Below are positions 8,997-16,641 of a stretch of 64,000 bases of DNA, piece by piece. The notes beneath the pieces are model-generated. The model did not search any database and was not told the DNA's origin. It saw nothing but the letters and a program-made list of their open reading frames with translations. Within the stretch, counting starts at the first letter, position 1. Every line of letters starts with the position of its first letter. Location of the stretch: the NCBI RefSeq assembly GCF_003054195.1, contig NZ_QBKP01000001.1, positions 62,001 to 126,000 of the forward strand, written 5' to 3'. Position numbers and translations under genes: made by a program. This stretch comes from Gemmobacter caeni. Lineage in GTDB: Bacteria > Pseudomonadota > Alphaproteobacteria > Rhodobacterales > Rhodobacteraceae.

Positions 8997-10096
8997 CAGC
9001 GGAACATCACCAGCGCGCCGGGGCTCCATGCCACGCGGGCACGGGTGCCGATCTCCAGCACCGGGCGGCCAAAGACGTTGCGCATCGAAATCCGCAGCGC
9101 CTCGGTGGTGCCATCCAGCTTCACATCGTAATAGGTCATGTCACCGAAATAGACGACCTCCTCGATGGTGCCCATGACCTCGCGGTCGGTGGCGGTCTGG
9201 CTGTCGTAGAGGATGGTCAGCGTCTCGGGGCGGAAGCCGACGACGGCGCCCTGCCCGGCCTCGCCCGCCATCACCTGATCGGTGCTCAGCGTCATGCGGC
9301 CGAAGCCCTGCGCCTCCACCTCGATGCCGCCCGCGCCTTCCGACAGAACCTCGGCTGGCAGAAAATTCATCGTGCCGATGAAATTCGCCACCTTCCGGCT
9401 GTTCGGACGACGATAGAGCGTTTCCGGGTCGGCAAGCTGGGCGATCTGTCCCTCGAACATCACGGCGATACGGTCCGACATGACCAGCGCCTCTTCCTGG
9501 TCATGGGTGACCAGAACGAAGGTGATGCCGACCTCGCGTTGCAGCTTGATCAGTTCAACCTGCATCTGTTCGCGGATTTTCTTGTCCAGCGCCGAAAGCG
9601 GCTCGTCCAGCAGCAGCACCTTGGGCTTGAGGATCAGCGCGCGGGCCAGCGCCACGCGCTGCCGCTGGCCGCCTGAAAGCGCATGGGCGGCGCGTTTGCC
9701 GTATCCCTTCAGGCCCACCATCTCCAGCGCCTCAGCCACAGCCTTGGCCTTTTCGTCCTTTGATCGCGGATCGCGGCGCAGGCCGAAGCCCACGTTTTCC
9801 TCGACCGTCAGGTGGGGGAAGATGGCGTAGCTCTGGAAGACCATGTTGGTCGGCCGCTTGTTGGCCGGAACATCGTCCATCTTCTTGTCGTCGATCAGCA
9901 CCGCACCGGAGGAAATATCCTCGAACCCCGCGATGGTGCGCAGCAGCGTGGTCTTGCCACAGCCCGAGGGGCCCAGAAGCGAGAAGAACTCTCCCGCCTT
10001 GATCGTGGCGTTGATCCCGCGCAGGGCGTGGTAATCGCCATAATATTTATGGACGTCCCGGAACTCGATCATGTTCGGCTTTTCGGTCGTGGTCAC
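8996..10096 (-). CDS. potA: ABC transporter ATP-binding protein, spermidine/putrescine (PotA) type
   Basis: Energises an importer of the polyamine/opine/2-aminoethylphosphonate class. 366 residues: Walker A GPSGCGKTT, Q-loop MVFQSYAIFPHLTVEENV, signature LSGGQRQR, Walker B VLLLDEPLSALD, switch His in LVTHDQEEAL, and a C-terminal TOBE domain (about 270-366). The ATG overlaps the upstream permease stop by 4 nt and its own stop overlaps the following gene (TGATG). The cargo cannot be decided, because no substrate-binding protein is encoded nearby. Confidence 0.9.
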   Translation of the reverse strand: MTTTEKPNMIEFRDVHKYYGDYHALRGINATIKAGEFFSLLGPSGCGKTTLLRTIAGFEDISSGAVLIDDKKMDDVPANKRPTNMVFQSYAIFPHLTVEENVGFGLRRDPRSKDEKAKAVAEALEMVGLKGYGKRAAHALSGGQRQRVALARALILKPKVLLLDEPLSALDKKIREQMQVELIKLQREVGITFVLVTHDQEEALVMSDRIAVMFEGQIAQLADPETLYRRPNSRKVANFIGTMNFLPAEVLSEGAGGIEVEAQGFGRMTLSTDQVMAGEAGQGAVVGFRPETLTILYDSQTATDREVMGTIEEVVYFGDMTYYDVKLDGTTEALRISMRNVFGRPVLEIGTRARVAWSPGALVMFR

Positions 10097-10902
10097 AGGA
10101 AGCCTCCGGTATCCTTGCCGCCCGATTTTGCGATGCCGCGGCGGCGGAAATATTCAGCGATGGTCAGAAGAACGATGGAGATACAGACGAGGATGGTGCC
10201 AAGCGCCATCACCGCCGGAACCTTGGCCGGGAAGCGGAACTGCCCGAAGATATAGACCGACAGCACGGTCTGATTGCCGCCAAGGAAATAGGCGATGATG
10301 AATTCATCCAGGCTGATGGTGAAGCTGATCAAGAGCGACGAGATGATACCAGGCATCACCAGCGGCAGGATGATCAGCCGGAAGGTCGAGGCCGGGGTTT
10401 CACCCAGATCATATGCAGCTTCCTCCAGCGAGCGGTCAAGCGACTGGAAGGCCGAGGTCAGGATCGCCACCGCAAAGGGCGTGCAGATCAGCACATGCCC
10501 CAGAATGATGGTGAACAAGGACAGCGGCACGCCAATCGCGATCAGCACGACCAGCAGCGCCATCGATACGATCATTTCCGGCAGCACCATGGGCAGCATG
10601 ATCAGGCCCAGGATGCCGGGCTTGCCCGGAAACTTGTAGCGGGTCGAGGCGCGGGCCGCGAAGATGCCGAGGATGGTGGAAAACACCGCCGCCGAAACCG
10701 CGATGGTCAGCGAATTGCGGAAGGCGATGAACAGGGTCTTGTCCGCCCACATCTCGGCGAACCAGTTGGTCGTGAACCCTTGCAGCGGGAAGGCAATGAC
10801 GCGGCTGTCGTTGAAGGCAAACAGCGGCAGCAGCACGATCGGTGCATAGAGGAAGGCCAGATAGGCCAGCGCGTAAATGCGCAGCGACGGGTTCTTCCTC
10901 AT
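10093..10902 (-). CDS. potC: ABC transporter permease, PotC type
   Basis: 269 residues with six predicted membrane helices and the inner-membrane ABC-import loop EEAAYDLGETPASTFRLIILP, which contacts the ATPase. The N-terminus RIYALAYLAFLYAPIVLLPLFAFN is typical of PotC-like subunits. 4-nt overlaps with both neighbours fix its place as the second permease of the operon. It should form a heterodimer with the PotB-type protein. Confidence 0.9.
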   Translation of the reverse strand: MRKNPSLRIYALAYLAFLYAPIVLLPLFAFNDSRVIAFPLQGFTTNWFAEMWADKTLFIAFRNSLTIAVSAAVFSTILGIFAARASTRYKFPGKPGILGLIMLPMVLPEMIVSMALLVVLIAIGVPLSLFTIILGHVLICTPFAVAILTSAFQSLDRSLEEAAYDLGETPASTFRLIILPLVMPGIISSLLISFTISLDEFIIAYFLGGNQTVLSVYIFGQFRFPAKVPAVMALGTILVCISIVLLTIAEYFRRRGIAKSGGKDTGGFL

Positions 10903-11792
10903 TTGCTCTGCCCCCTCAGGAAGCGGCGGTTCAGCAGAAGGAACACCACCGATACCACGGTCACGATCAGCATGGCGGTCACCGCGATGGCCGATCCCAG
11001 CGCCTTGTCGTTCTGCTTCAGCATGATCGCCTCGATCCGGTTGGCGATCATGGGAAGCTTGCCGCCGCCAATCAGTTCGGGCGTCACATAGTCACCGATG
11101 GTCGGGATAAAGACGATGAGCACCGCCGCAATGACACCTGGCATCGACAGCGGCAGCGTGACACGGATGAAGGTCATCAGCTTCGACTCGCCCAGATCCT
11201 GCCCGGCTTCCAGAAGCGAGCGGTCGATCTTTTCAAGGCTCACGAAGATCGGCAGGATGGCGAAGGCCGCATAGGCATGGGCCAGCGTCATGATCATCGA
11301 GCCGAGCGAATAGTTGATGATGGTCAGCGGCTCGCCGATGATACCAAGGCTCATCAGCCCCGAATTGATCACGCCGTTATAGCCAAGGATCACCTTCCAC
11401 AGGAAGACGCGGATCAGGTAGGAGGTCCAGAACGGAATGGTGATCAGGAAGATCCACATCGACTTGCGTTCCGGCTTCACATGGAAGCTGACGAAATAGG
11501 CCACCGGATAGGCCAGCAACACCGTTACCAGCGTCACTACGCTGGACACCGTCAGCGACCGTATCATCAGCGCCTGGTCGATACGGCCGGTCCAGACCTT
11601 CAGGTAATTGTCGAAGGTCAGGCCCGAGGAGAGACCCACCTTGCTGTCGACCATCAAAGAATAAAGCACCACTGCCGCCAGCGGGGCGGCAAGCAGCAGG
11701 ATCGCATAGATCGCCGTGGGCGATACGAGCGCAAGCCCGTTGGCCGCTTCGGAATTTCTGAAGCGGCCGCGTGCAGCCCCCTGTTCCATCAT
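10899..11792 (-). CDS. potB: ABC transporter permease, PotB type
   Basis: 297 residues, six predicted helices, with the coupling motif EAGQDLGESKLMTFIRVTLP near residue 195. First gene of the minus-strand operon potB-potC-potA-capsule-type gene. It has a 310-nt upstream region holding two stem-loops. The usual binding-protein gene (potD/potF type) is not found up- or downstream, so the periplasmic receptor must be encoded elsewhere if the transporter works as an importer. Confidence 0.9.
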   Translation of the reverse strand: MMEQGAARGRFRNSEAANGLALVSPTAIYAILLLAAPLAAVVLYSLMVDSKVGLSSGLTFDNYLKVWTGRIDQALMIRSLTVSSVVTLVTVLLAYPVAYFVSFHVKPERKSMWIFLITIPFWTSYLIRVFLWKVILGYNGVINSGLMSLGIIGEPLTIINYSLGSMIMTLAHAYAAFAILPIFVSLEKIDRSLLEAGQDLGESKLMTFIRVTLPLSMPGVIAAVLIVFIPTIGDYVTPELIGGGKLPMIANRIEAIMLKQNDKALGSAIAVTAMLIVTVVSVVFLLLNRRFLRGQSK

Positions 11793-12102
11793 GCCCCCTG
11801 TCCAGAACGGCCCGGCACCTTAGGGCGCCTGTTGCCAATTGCTTGTTCCTTATACCCGATTTTCTGGCATAGGGCCGCTCACAAGAAAAGGGGAGAAATC
11901 GGATATCCGGCCTGCGAGGCCGGAACAGACCATGGACATATCTTTGCAAGGCCATGAAATCTCGCAAAAAATAATTTGATCATTTTTTCATGTGCCGCCG
12001 GACCTGTCGCTGCGGAATTGCCGCAAAATCCGACAGGTCGGCCAGGCTTCGCACAAAGCCCGGCAGCCTTGAAAACAGCGCCGCAACAGGCATGGGCCGG
12101 AA
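11793..12102. other. 310-bp gene-free region between the MocR gene and potB
   Basis: No plausible gene on either strand. It contains a 19-bp dyad TCCGGCCT gcg AGGCCGGA (11906-11924), an AT-rich stretch (about 11965-11990) and a larger nested dyad at 12001-12039 (GACCTGTCG / CGACAGGTC outside, GCGG / CCGC inside). Both flanking genes are on the minus strand, so it must hold the 3' end of the MocR transcript and the promoter and leader of the transporter operon. Confidence 0.7.
12001..12039. repeat. 39-bp nested inverted repeat
   Basis: Outer arms GACCTGTCG (12001-12009) and CGACAGGTC (12031-12039) are perfect. Inner arms GCGG (12012-12015) and CCGC (12021-12024) nest inside them. No T-run follows on either strand, so it is not a standard terminator; it could be a cruciform, an operator or an RNA leader structure. 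Confidence 0.6.
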
Positions 12103-13506
12103 TCAGACCGCCATATCCGACGGCGGATGCCCCAGAAGCCGCGCCAGAGTCGCAACCGCGCTGGCATAGCGATCCGCAGGAATTGCCCCCGCCAGCGCGA
12201 TGCGCAGCGCATGCGGCGCCCGGCCATGGATCAGCGCATATTCATCGGCCTGCCGGATCAGCACGCCCTCCGCCTCCGCCTGCCGGGCGAAGGTCGAGGC
12301 CCGCCAGCCCGAAGGCAGCGGCACCCACAGGAAGGGCAACCCCGCCTGCCAGCGGATATCGAACCGCCCCAGCGCATTCACCGCCGTCATCAACCGGCTG
12401 GCAAACACCTCCTGCACCTTGCGGCGGATCTCCTGCGCGGCCCCGCTTTCCAGCAGTTCCAGTGCCAGATCCGACACCGGCCGCGCCAGCGCGAAGAACC
12501 CGTGCTGCGCCGTCAGCCGCCCCGCCTCGCCCATGCCTGAGGGGCAGACCACATAACCGAACCGAAGAGCCGCCGAGACCGATTTGGACATCGACCCCAC
12601 ATACCACGTCCGTTCCGGCGCGATGGCATGCAGCGTGGGCAGATTGCTTTCCGTGATCGAATAGCAATCATCCTCGATGATCTGAAGGTCATAGCGGCGG
12701 GCGATGGCGGCGATTTCGGCGCGCCGCGCCGCCCCCATCCGGCAGGCCGTCGGGTTCTGCGCCTCGGGCGTCAGGACAAGGATCTGCGCACCATGGCGTC
12801 GGCAGGCGGCCTCCAGCGCGTCGGGCAACATGCCTTCGTCGTCGATTTCCACCCCCACCACATCGGCGCGCACCAGTCGCGCGGCATGACGGATGCCGGG
12901 ATAGGCCAGATCTTCGGTCAGGATCACCGGCCGGTCGCCGCGCAGGCAACAAAGAAAGACCAGCAGCAGCGCATTCTGCCCGCCATGGGTCAGCGCGATA
13001 TCCTCCGGCCCGAAGGCGCCCAGAAGACGGTCGGACAGCCAGTCACAAATGGCGGCGCGCAAAGGCGCCTCGCCCCGCTGCGAGGGATAATCATGCCAGG
13101 CCGCATCCAGTCCCTGCCCGATCTTCTGCAACGCTTCCGAAAAGGCCGCACCCTGACCGACATCGGGCAGTTGCGGCGACCGCAGATCAACCAGCCACGG
13201 CTCGTCACTGAGGTCACGCTCCTGAAACAGTGCCTGCGTCGGCCCCAGACGCGGCGCACGGGCGGCAACGAACGTGCCGCGCCCCACCGTCGCGGCCAGC
13301 AGCCCCTCCTGCGTCGCAAGCTGATAGGCGCGGCTCACCGTGCCCGGCGTCACATGCAGCCGCCAGGCCAGATCGCGCACGGTCGGGAGCTGCGCACCGG
13401 GCGCGAGCTCTCCCAGACGGATCGCCTCGCGCAATGCGCGGGTCAGGGCGAGATATTTCGGCCCCGGATGGCTGTCGAGGTCCGGCTGCCAATTTGTATC
13501 AGTCAC
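12103..13506 (-). CDS. MocR/PdxR-type GntR-family regulator with aminotransferase domain
   Basis: 467 residues. A GntR winged helix-turn-helix lies at about 15-80 (LPTVRDLAWRLHVTPGTVSRAYQLA), and a class I aminotransferase fold fills the rest. The PLP-binding residues are present: Lys308 in GSMSKS, the Asp in IIEDDCYSI and the Asn in AQNPTA. Such proteins use PLP or PLP-amine adducts as effectors. The start codon is GTG at 13506 and lies within the first of three TTGTATCA boxes. It diverges from a DUF1127 gene, so autoregulation and control of that gene are likely. Confidence 0.88.
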   Translation of the reverse strand: MTDTNWQPDLDSHPGPKYLALTRALREAIRLGELAPGAQLPTVRDLAWRLHVTPGTVSRAYQLATQEGLLAATVGRGTFVAARAPRLGPTQALFQERDLSDEPWLVDLRSPQLPDVGQGAAFSEALQKIGQGLDAAWHDYPSQRGEAPLRAAICDWLSDRLLGAFGPEDIALTHGGQNALLLVFLCCLRGDRPVILTEDLAYPGIRHAARLVRADVVGVEIDDEGMLPDALEAACRRHGAQILVLTPEAQNPTACRMGAARRAEIAAIARRYDLQIIEDDCYSITESNLPTLHAIAPERTWYVGSMSKSVSAALRFGYVVCPSGMGEAGRLTAQHGFFALARPVSDLALELLESGAAQEIRRKVQEVFASRLMTAVNALGRFDIRWQAGLPFLWVPLPSGWRASTFARQAEAEGVLIRQADEYALIHGRAPHALRIALAGAIPADRYASAVATLARLLGHPPSDMAV

Positions 13507-13583
13507 AATCTAGCCCTCGCATTCGCCACGCCGCCATTGTATCAATGACGCATAACCGAAACCGAGGTTTGTATCAATACAAA
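13494..13583. promoter_or_regulatory. candidate MocR operator region with three TTGTATCA boxes
   Basis: Three direct copies of TTGTATCA lie at 13494-13501, 13537-13544 and 13569-13576. Start-to-start distances are 43 and 32 bp, about four and three helical turns, so they face the same side of the DNA. The third is part of a 16-bp inverted repeat TTTGTAT-CA-ATACAAA (13568-13583). MocR-type dimers commonly bind spaced direct repeats between divergent genes, which this arrangement fits. Confidence 0.6.
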
Positions 13584-13590
13584 AGGTGCC

Positions 13591-13803
13591 ATGATGACCC
13601 GGACCGATCTGACCGCCCCCATGCTTTCGCTGCCGCCGGTGTCGCGGCTGGTGTTTGCCGTGGCGCATAAGGTGATGACCTGGGAACTGCGCCGTCAGGC
13701 GCGCCGTGGCATCGCAAAGCTCGACACCCATCTGCTGCGCGACATCGGCCTCGACCCGATGACCGCCGCGCAAGAGGCACAAAAGCCGTTCTGGCGCGAC
13801 TGA
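13591..13803 (+). CDS. DUF1127 (YjiS-like) small protein
   Basis: 70 residues. The C-terminal half carries the DUF1127 signature: WELRRQARRGIAKLDTHLLRDIGLDPMTAAQEA, an Arg-rich helix followed by LxxHLLxDIG, ending in FWRD. Some relatives bind RNA or influence phosphate and carbon metabolism, but this member has no assigned role. Preceded by the MocR box array and followed by a strong terminator, so it is a monocistronic gene. ATG at 13591 or the adjacent one at 13594 could be used. Confidence 0.85.
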   Translation: MMTRTDLTAPMLSLPPVSRLVFAVAHKVMTWELRRQARRGIAKLDTHLLRDIGLDPMTAAQEAQKPFWRD

Positions 13804-13833
13804 CCCCATTCCCTTCCTGTCGTACCCCTGACT

Positions 13834-13860
13834 GGGCCGGTTTTCCGGCCCTCTTTTTTT
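13834..13860 (+). terminator. Rho-independent terminator after the DUF1127 gene
   Basis: Stem GGGCCGG / CCGGCCC (13834-13840 and 13845-13851) with a TTTT loop, followed by TCTTTTTTT. Confidence 0.9.
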
Positions 13861-13893
13861 GCCTGCTTTTGCCCGCGCACCCGCCGCAAAGCA

Positions 13894-13921
13894 AAAGGCC
13901 CGCGGAACACCGCGGGCCTTT
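13894..13921. terminator. terminator of the rplM-rpsI operon
   Basis: Perfect 11-bp stem AAAGGCCCGCG / CGCGGGCCTTT (13894-13904 and 13911-13921) with a 6-nt loop, 20 bases beyond the rpsI stop. The A- and T-rich ends are symmetrical, so it can act in both directions. Confidence 0.8.
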
Positions 13922-13941
13922 CGTAAAACCGGAAAACCGGA

Positions 13942-14427
13942 TCAGCGCTTCGAGAACTGGAACGAACGACGGGCCTTGGCCTTGCCGTATTTCTTCCGTT
14001 CCACAACGCGCGAGTCGCGGGTCAGGAAGCCCGCCGCTTTCAGCGCACCGCGCAGCGAGGGTTCGTAGAGTTGCAGCGCCTTCGAAATGCCGTGCTTCAC
14101 CGCACCGGCCTGACCCGACAGACCACCACCGGCAACGGTGGCGTAAACGTCGAACTGGCCTTCGACATTGGCAACTTGGAACGGCTGACGCAGGATCATC
14201 TGCAGCACCGGGCGGGCGAAGTAAGCCGCCATTTCCTTGCCATTGACGGTGACCTTGCCCGAGCCGGGCTTGATCCAGACGCGGGCAACCGCGTCCTTCC
14301 GCTTGCCGGTGGCGTAGGAACGGCCCAGCGAATCGCGCTTCGGCTCACGCACGGGCGCTTCGGCAACCGCGGCAGCCTCGCCCGAGACGGCCGCTTTCAG
14401 ATCGTCGAGGGATTTGATGTCAGCCAT
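13942..14427 (-). CDS. rpsI: 30S ribosomal protein S9
   Basis: 161 residues, matching alphaproteobacterial S9 with its extended N-terminus (about 35 residues). The conserved core begins at [21 protein letters not shown] and ends in the universal [10 protein letters not shown] tail that reaches the ribosomal P-site. It follows rplM by 2 nt in the usual L13-S9 pair. Confidence 0.98.
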   Translation of the reverse strand: MADIKSLDDLKAAVSGEAAAVAEAPVREPKRDSLGRSYATGKRKDAVARVWIKPGSGKVTVNGKEMAAYFARPVLQMILRQPFQVANVEGQFDVYATVAGGGLSGQAGAVKHGISKALQLYEPSLRGALKAAGFLTRDSRVVERKKYGKAKARRSFQFSKR

Positions 14428-14429
14428 GA

Positions 14430-14894
14430 TCAGGCGCTCCGGGTGTTCTTGGGATTCAGAGCCTTCACGTCCAGGACGGTCGGCTGCTGCGCTTCATGCG
14501 GATGCTCGGCCCCGGCGTAAACGCGCAGGTTGGTCATCTGCTGCTTGCCCAGACGGTTACGGGTGATCATGCGCTCGACGGCCTTGGTCACCACGCGCTC
14601 GGGATGCGCGCCTTCCAGCACTTCGCGCGCGGTGCGCGACTTGATGCCGCCCGGATGGCCGGTGTGCCAGTAGTAACGCTTGTCATTGCGCTTGTTGCCG
14701 GTCATCTGCACCTTGTCGGCGTTGATGACGATGACATTGTCACCCATGTCCATGTGGGGGGTGAAGGTCGGCTTGTTCTTGCCGCGCAGGATATTGGCGA
14801 CAATCGTGGCGAGGCGGCCCAGAACGACGCCTTCAGCGTCGATCAGGATCCACTTCTTCTCGATATCCGCCGGAGTAGCGGTGAAGGTTTTCAT
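14430..14894 (-). CDS. rplM: 50S ribosomal protein L13
   Basis: 154 residues with the L13 core: [45 protein letters not shown] and the [12 protein letters not shown] helix. First gene of the rplM-rpsI pair. The 260-nt region upstream (14895-15154) is AT-rich in its first 150 bases and must contain the promoter; no leader element of a known class was recognised there. Confidence 0.98.
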   Translation of the reverse strand: MKTFTATPADIEKKWILIDAEGVVLGRLATIVANILRGKNKPTFTPHMDMGDNVIVINADKVQMTGNKRNDKRYYWHTGHPGGIKSRTAREVLEGAHPERVVTKAVERMITRNRLGKQQMTNLRVYAGAEHPHEAQQPTVLDVKALNPKNTRSA

Positions 14895-15089
14895 ATCAGA
14901 CCCATGGAATTGTCGGGACGCGGACGCCCCTCTATCTCGGATGCGGGCTTTTCCTGCATTTCCACGCGCCGGTCAAGCGTCGCGCAATCAATAATTTTCA
15001 GCAAAAACATATACATACGAAATAGGTATCAAAATACCCCAAAATCCGCCTTCATCTTGGCCCAAATATCCCCGCCGGAGGCCCCCGGA

Positions 15090-15113
15090 ACCGGGCGGCG
15101 CAGCCCGCCCGGT
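15090..15113 (-). terminator. strong hairpin downstream of the SseB-like gene, with GATATTTG element
   Basis: Perfect 9-bp arms ACCGGGCGG (15090-15098) and CCGCCCGGT (15105-15113) with a 6-nt loop, 42 bases past the gene's stop. Read on the minus strand it is followed by a G-rich stretch and GGATATTTGGGCCAAGATGA rather than a T-run, so termination is possible but not certain. Confidence 0.45.
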
Positions 15114-15154
15114 GACAGAAAAGCTTGCCGCCGCAGGCGGCGCCATCTGAAAAG

Positions 15155-15940
15155 TTACCGAAGCACCGGGGGTTTCGCAGGGTCCATGCCGGGCGCCTGC
15201 GGCGCGGGTGGCTCTGCCGCCACCGTCACCGGCAGATCGAAGCGCAGCGCGACGCGGGCCATGGCTGCTAGCACCGCCGTGTCCCCGTCCAGGAAGGCCA
15301 CATCCATCTCGCCCGCCTCGACGCCCGAGAAGGTCAGCGCCTCGGCCGCCGCACGGGCGAGCGCGGTCTGTGCGCCTTCCACCGCATCGACGAAAGCCAG
15401 CATATGCCCCTGCCGCCCGCCCTCATAGATCACCGCCGCCAGCAGCGCATGCGCCGCCAGACCACCCGCTCGGGCGAGTTTCGCATCCAGCCCCTCGATC
15501 AGGCCTTGCGGCAGCCCGCGCGGCGGCTCGAACCGCTCGGGCCGCGCCTCGGCTTCCTCGGGGCCATGGGCCAGCGTTTCGGCCAGCCAGTCCACCGCGA
15601 AGGGTGGCAGCAGCATCGAGGACGGCGCCACCCCGAGATTCACCCCCAGCCCGATGCCCTGCCCGGCCAGCAGCCCGGCGATCACCCGCCCCGGCAGCGC
15701 CGCATAGGGCGCGGGCATGCCGGTGAAAGCGCCCAGCCGCTCCTCGGTGTCGAACACCAGAACCACCGGCCCGTCCTCAAGATCAAAGACACGCGGCGCC
15801 AGCGTCTCGCCCTCGGCTTCCTTTTCCAGCAGCAGGATCATCTCGCCATCGGCGAGCCGCTCATAGAACCGCAGACGCGGCGCGTCATCGCCGTCGGGCG
15901 CGGCGGCCATGGCCTCATAGGCAAGATCAAGCGGGGTCAT
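15155..15940 (-). CDS. SseB-family N-terminal domain protein
   Basis: 261 residues. The first half matches the SseB N-terminal domain: FYERLADGEMILLLE, VFDLEDGPVVLVFDTEERLGAF, the ALPGRVIAGLLAGQGIGLGVNLG loop and SSMLLPPFAVDWL. The C-terminal half is alanine-rich and less typical. Function of these proteins in non-pathogens is unknown. Its start overlaps the end of the uracil-DNA-glycosylase-like gene by 14 nt, so the two are cotranscribed. Confidence 0.7.
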   Translation of the reverse strand: MTPLDLAYEAMAAAPDGDDAPRLRFYERLADGEMILLLEKEAEGETLAPRVFDLEDGPVVLVFDTEERLGAFTGMPAPYAALPGRVIAGLLAGQGIGLGVNLGVAPSSMLLPPFAVDWLAETLAHGPEEAEARPERFEPPRGLPQGLIEGLDAKLARAGGLAAHALLAAVIYEGGRQGHMLAFVDAVEGAQTALARAAAEALTFSGVEAGEMDVAFLDGDTAVLAAMARVALRFDLPVTVAAEPPAPQAPGMDPAKPPVLR

Positions 15941-16532
15941 CGGGGCCCTCCATCGCGGCGCGGATGCGGGCGCGCAGCTCGGGCAACAGCTCGGCGGCGA
16001 ACCACGGGTTGCGTTTCAGCCACCCGCTATTGCGCCAAGAGGGATGAGGCAAGGGGATAATCCCGCGCGCCACCGTGCTGCGCCAATCCGCCACCACCTG
16101 TGCAACCGGGCGACGGTCGTCCAGATGCCAGCGGATTGCCGCCCCGCCCACCGCCAGCACCAGCCGTGCCGCGCGATGTTCAGCCAGCACCCGCGCCCGC
16201 CAGGTCTGTGCGCAAACGGGCGGCGGCGGCAGGTCGCTGCCCCTGGCATCGTAACCGGGAAAGCAGAAGGCCATCGGCAGGATTGCAATGCGGCTCCGGT
16301 CATAGAAGGCAGCCTCGTCCAGCCCCATCCAGTCGCGCAGCCGATCGCCCGAAGGATCGGTGAAGGGCTTGCCCGACTGATGCACCCGCAGCCCCGGTGC
16401 CTGCCCCGCGACGATCACCCGTGCCCGCGCGCCATGCCACAGCACCGGGCGCGGCACATGCGCGGTTGCCGTCGCCGCAAAGCGCGCAGCGCACAGCCGG
16501 CAGGCGGCGATTTCCGCGGCGAGTTCCTGCAT
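15927..16532 (-). CDS. uracil-DNA glycosylase superfamily protein
   Basis: 201 residues. Motif 1 is VIVAGQAPGLRVHQSGKPFTDPSG and motif 3 is PLPHPSWRNSGW, the arrangement of the family 4/5-like UDG superfamily; LCAARF near the N-terminus is reminiscent of the FeS-binding start of family 4. It probably acts in base-excision repair, but activity on uracil is not proven. The ATG at 16532 is preceded by GGAGGGG; longer in-frame starts add a non-conserved Arg-rich stretch. Divergent from the NhaA-like gene. Confidence 0.75.
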   Translation of the reverse strand: MQELAAEIAACRLCAARFAATATAHVPRPVLWHGARARVIVAGQAPGLRVHQSGKPFTDPSGDRLRDWMGLDEAAFYDRSRIAILPMAFCFPGYDARGSDLPPPPVCAQTWRARVLAEHRAARLVLAVGGAAIRWHLDDRRPVAQVVADWRSTVARGIIPLPHPSWRNSGWLKRNPWFAAELLPELRARIRAAMEGPDDPA

Positions 16533-16641
16533 CCCCTCCGGTGCCTCGTTGCAACACCGGCGCCGCCCCGCCCCTGCGTGCCGTTGCCGCGCCATACCCC
16601 CGAGGATAGGACAGCACAAAGACCAGCGCCATGGTGAACTG

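Noticed and set aside
10842-11957. 371-codon open frame on plus over the permease genes
   Set aside because: Antisense to potB, which has complete permease motifs; composition typical of a shadow frame.
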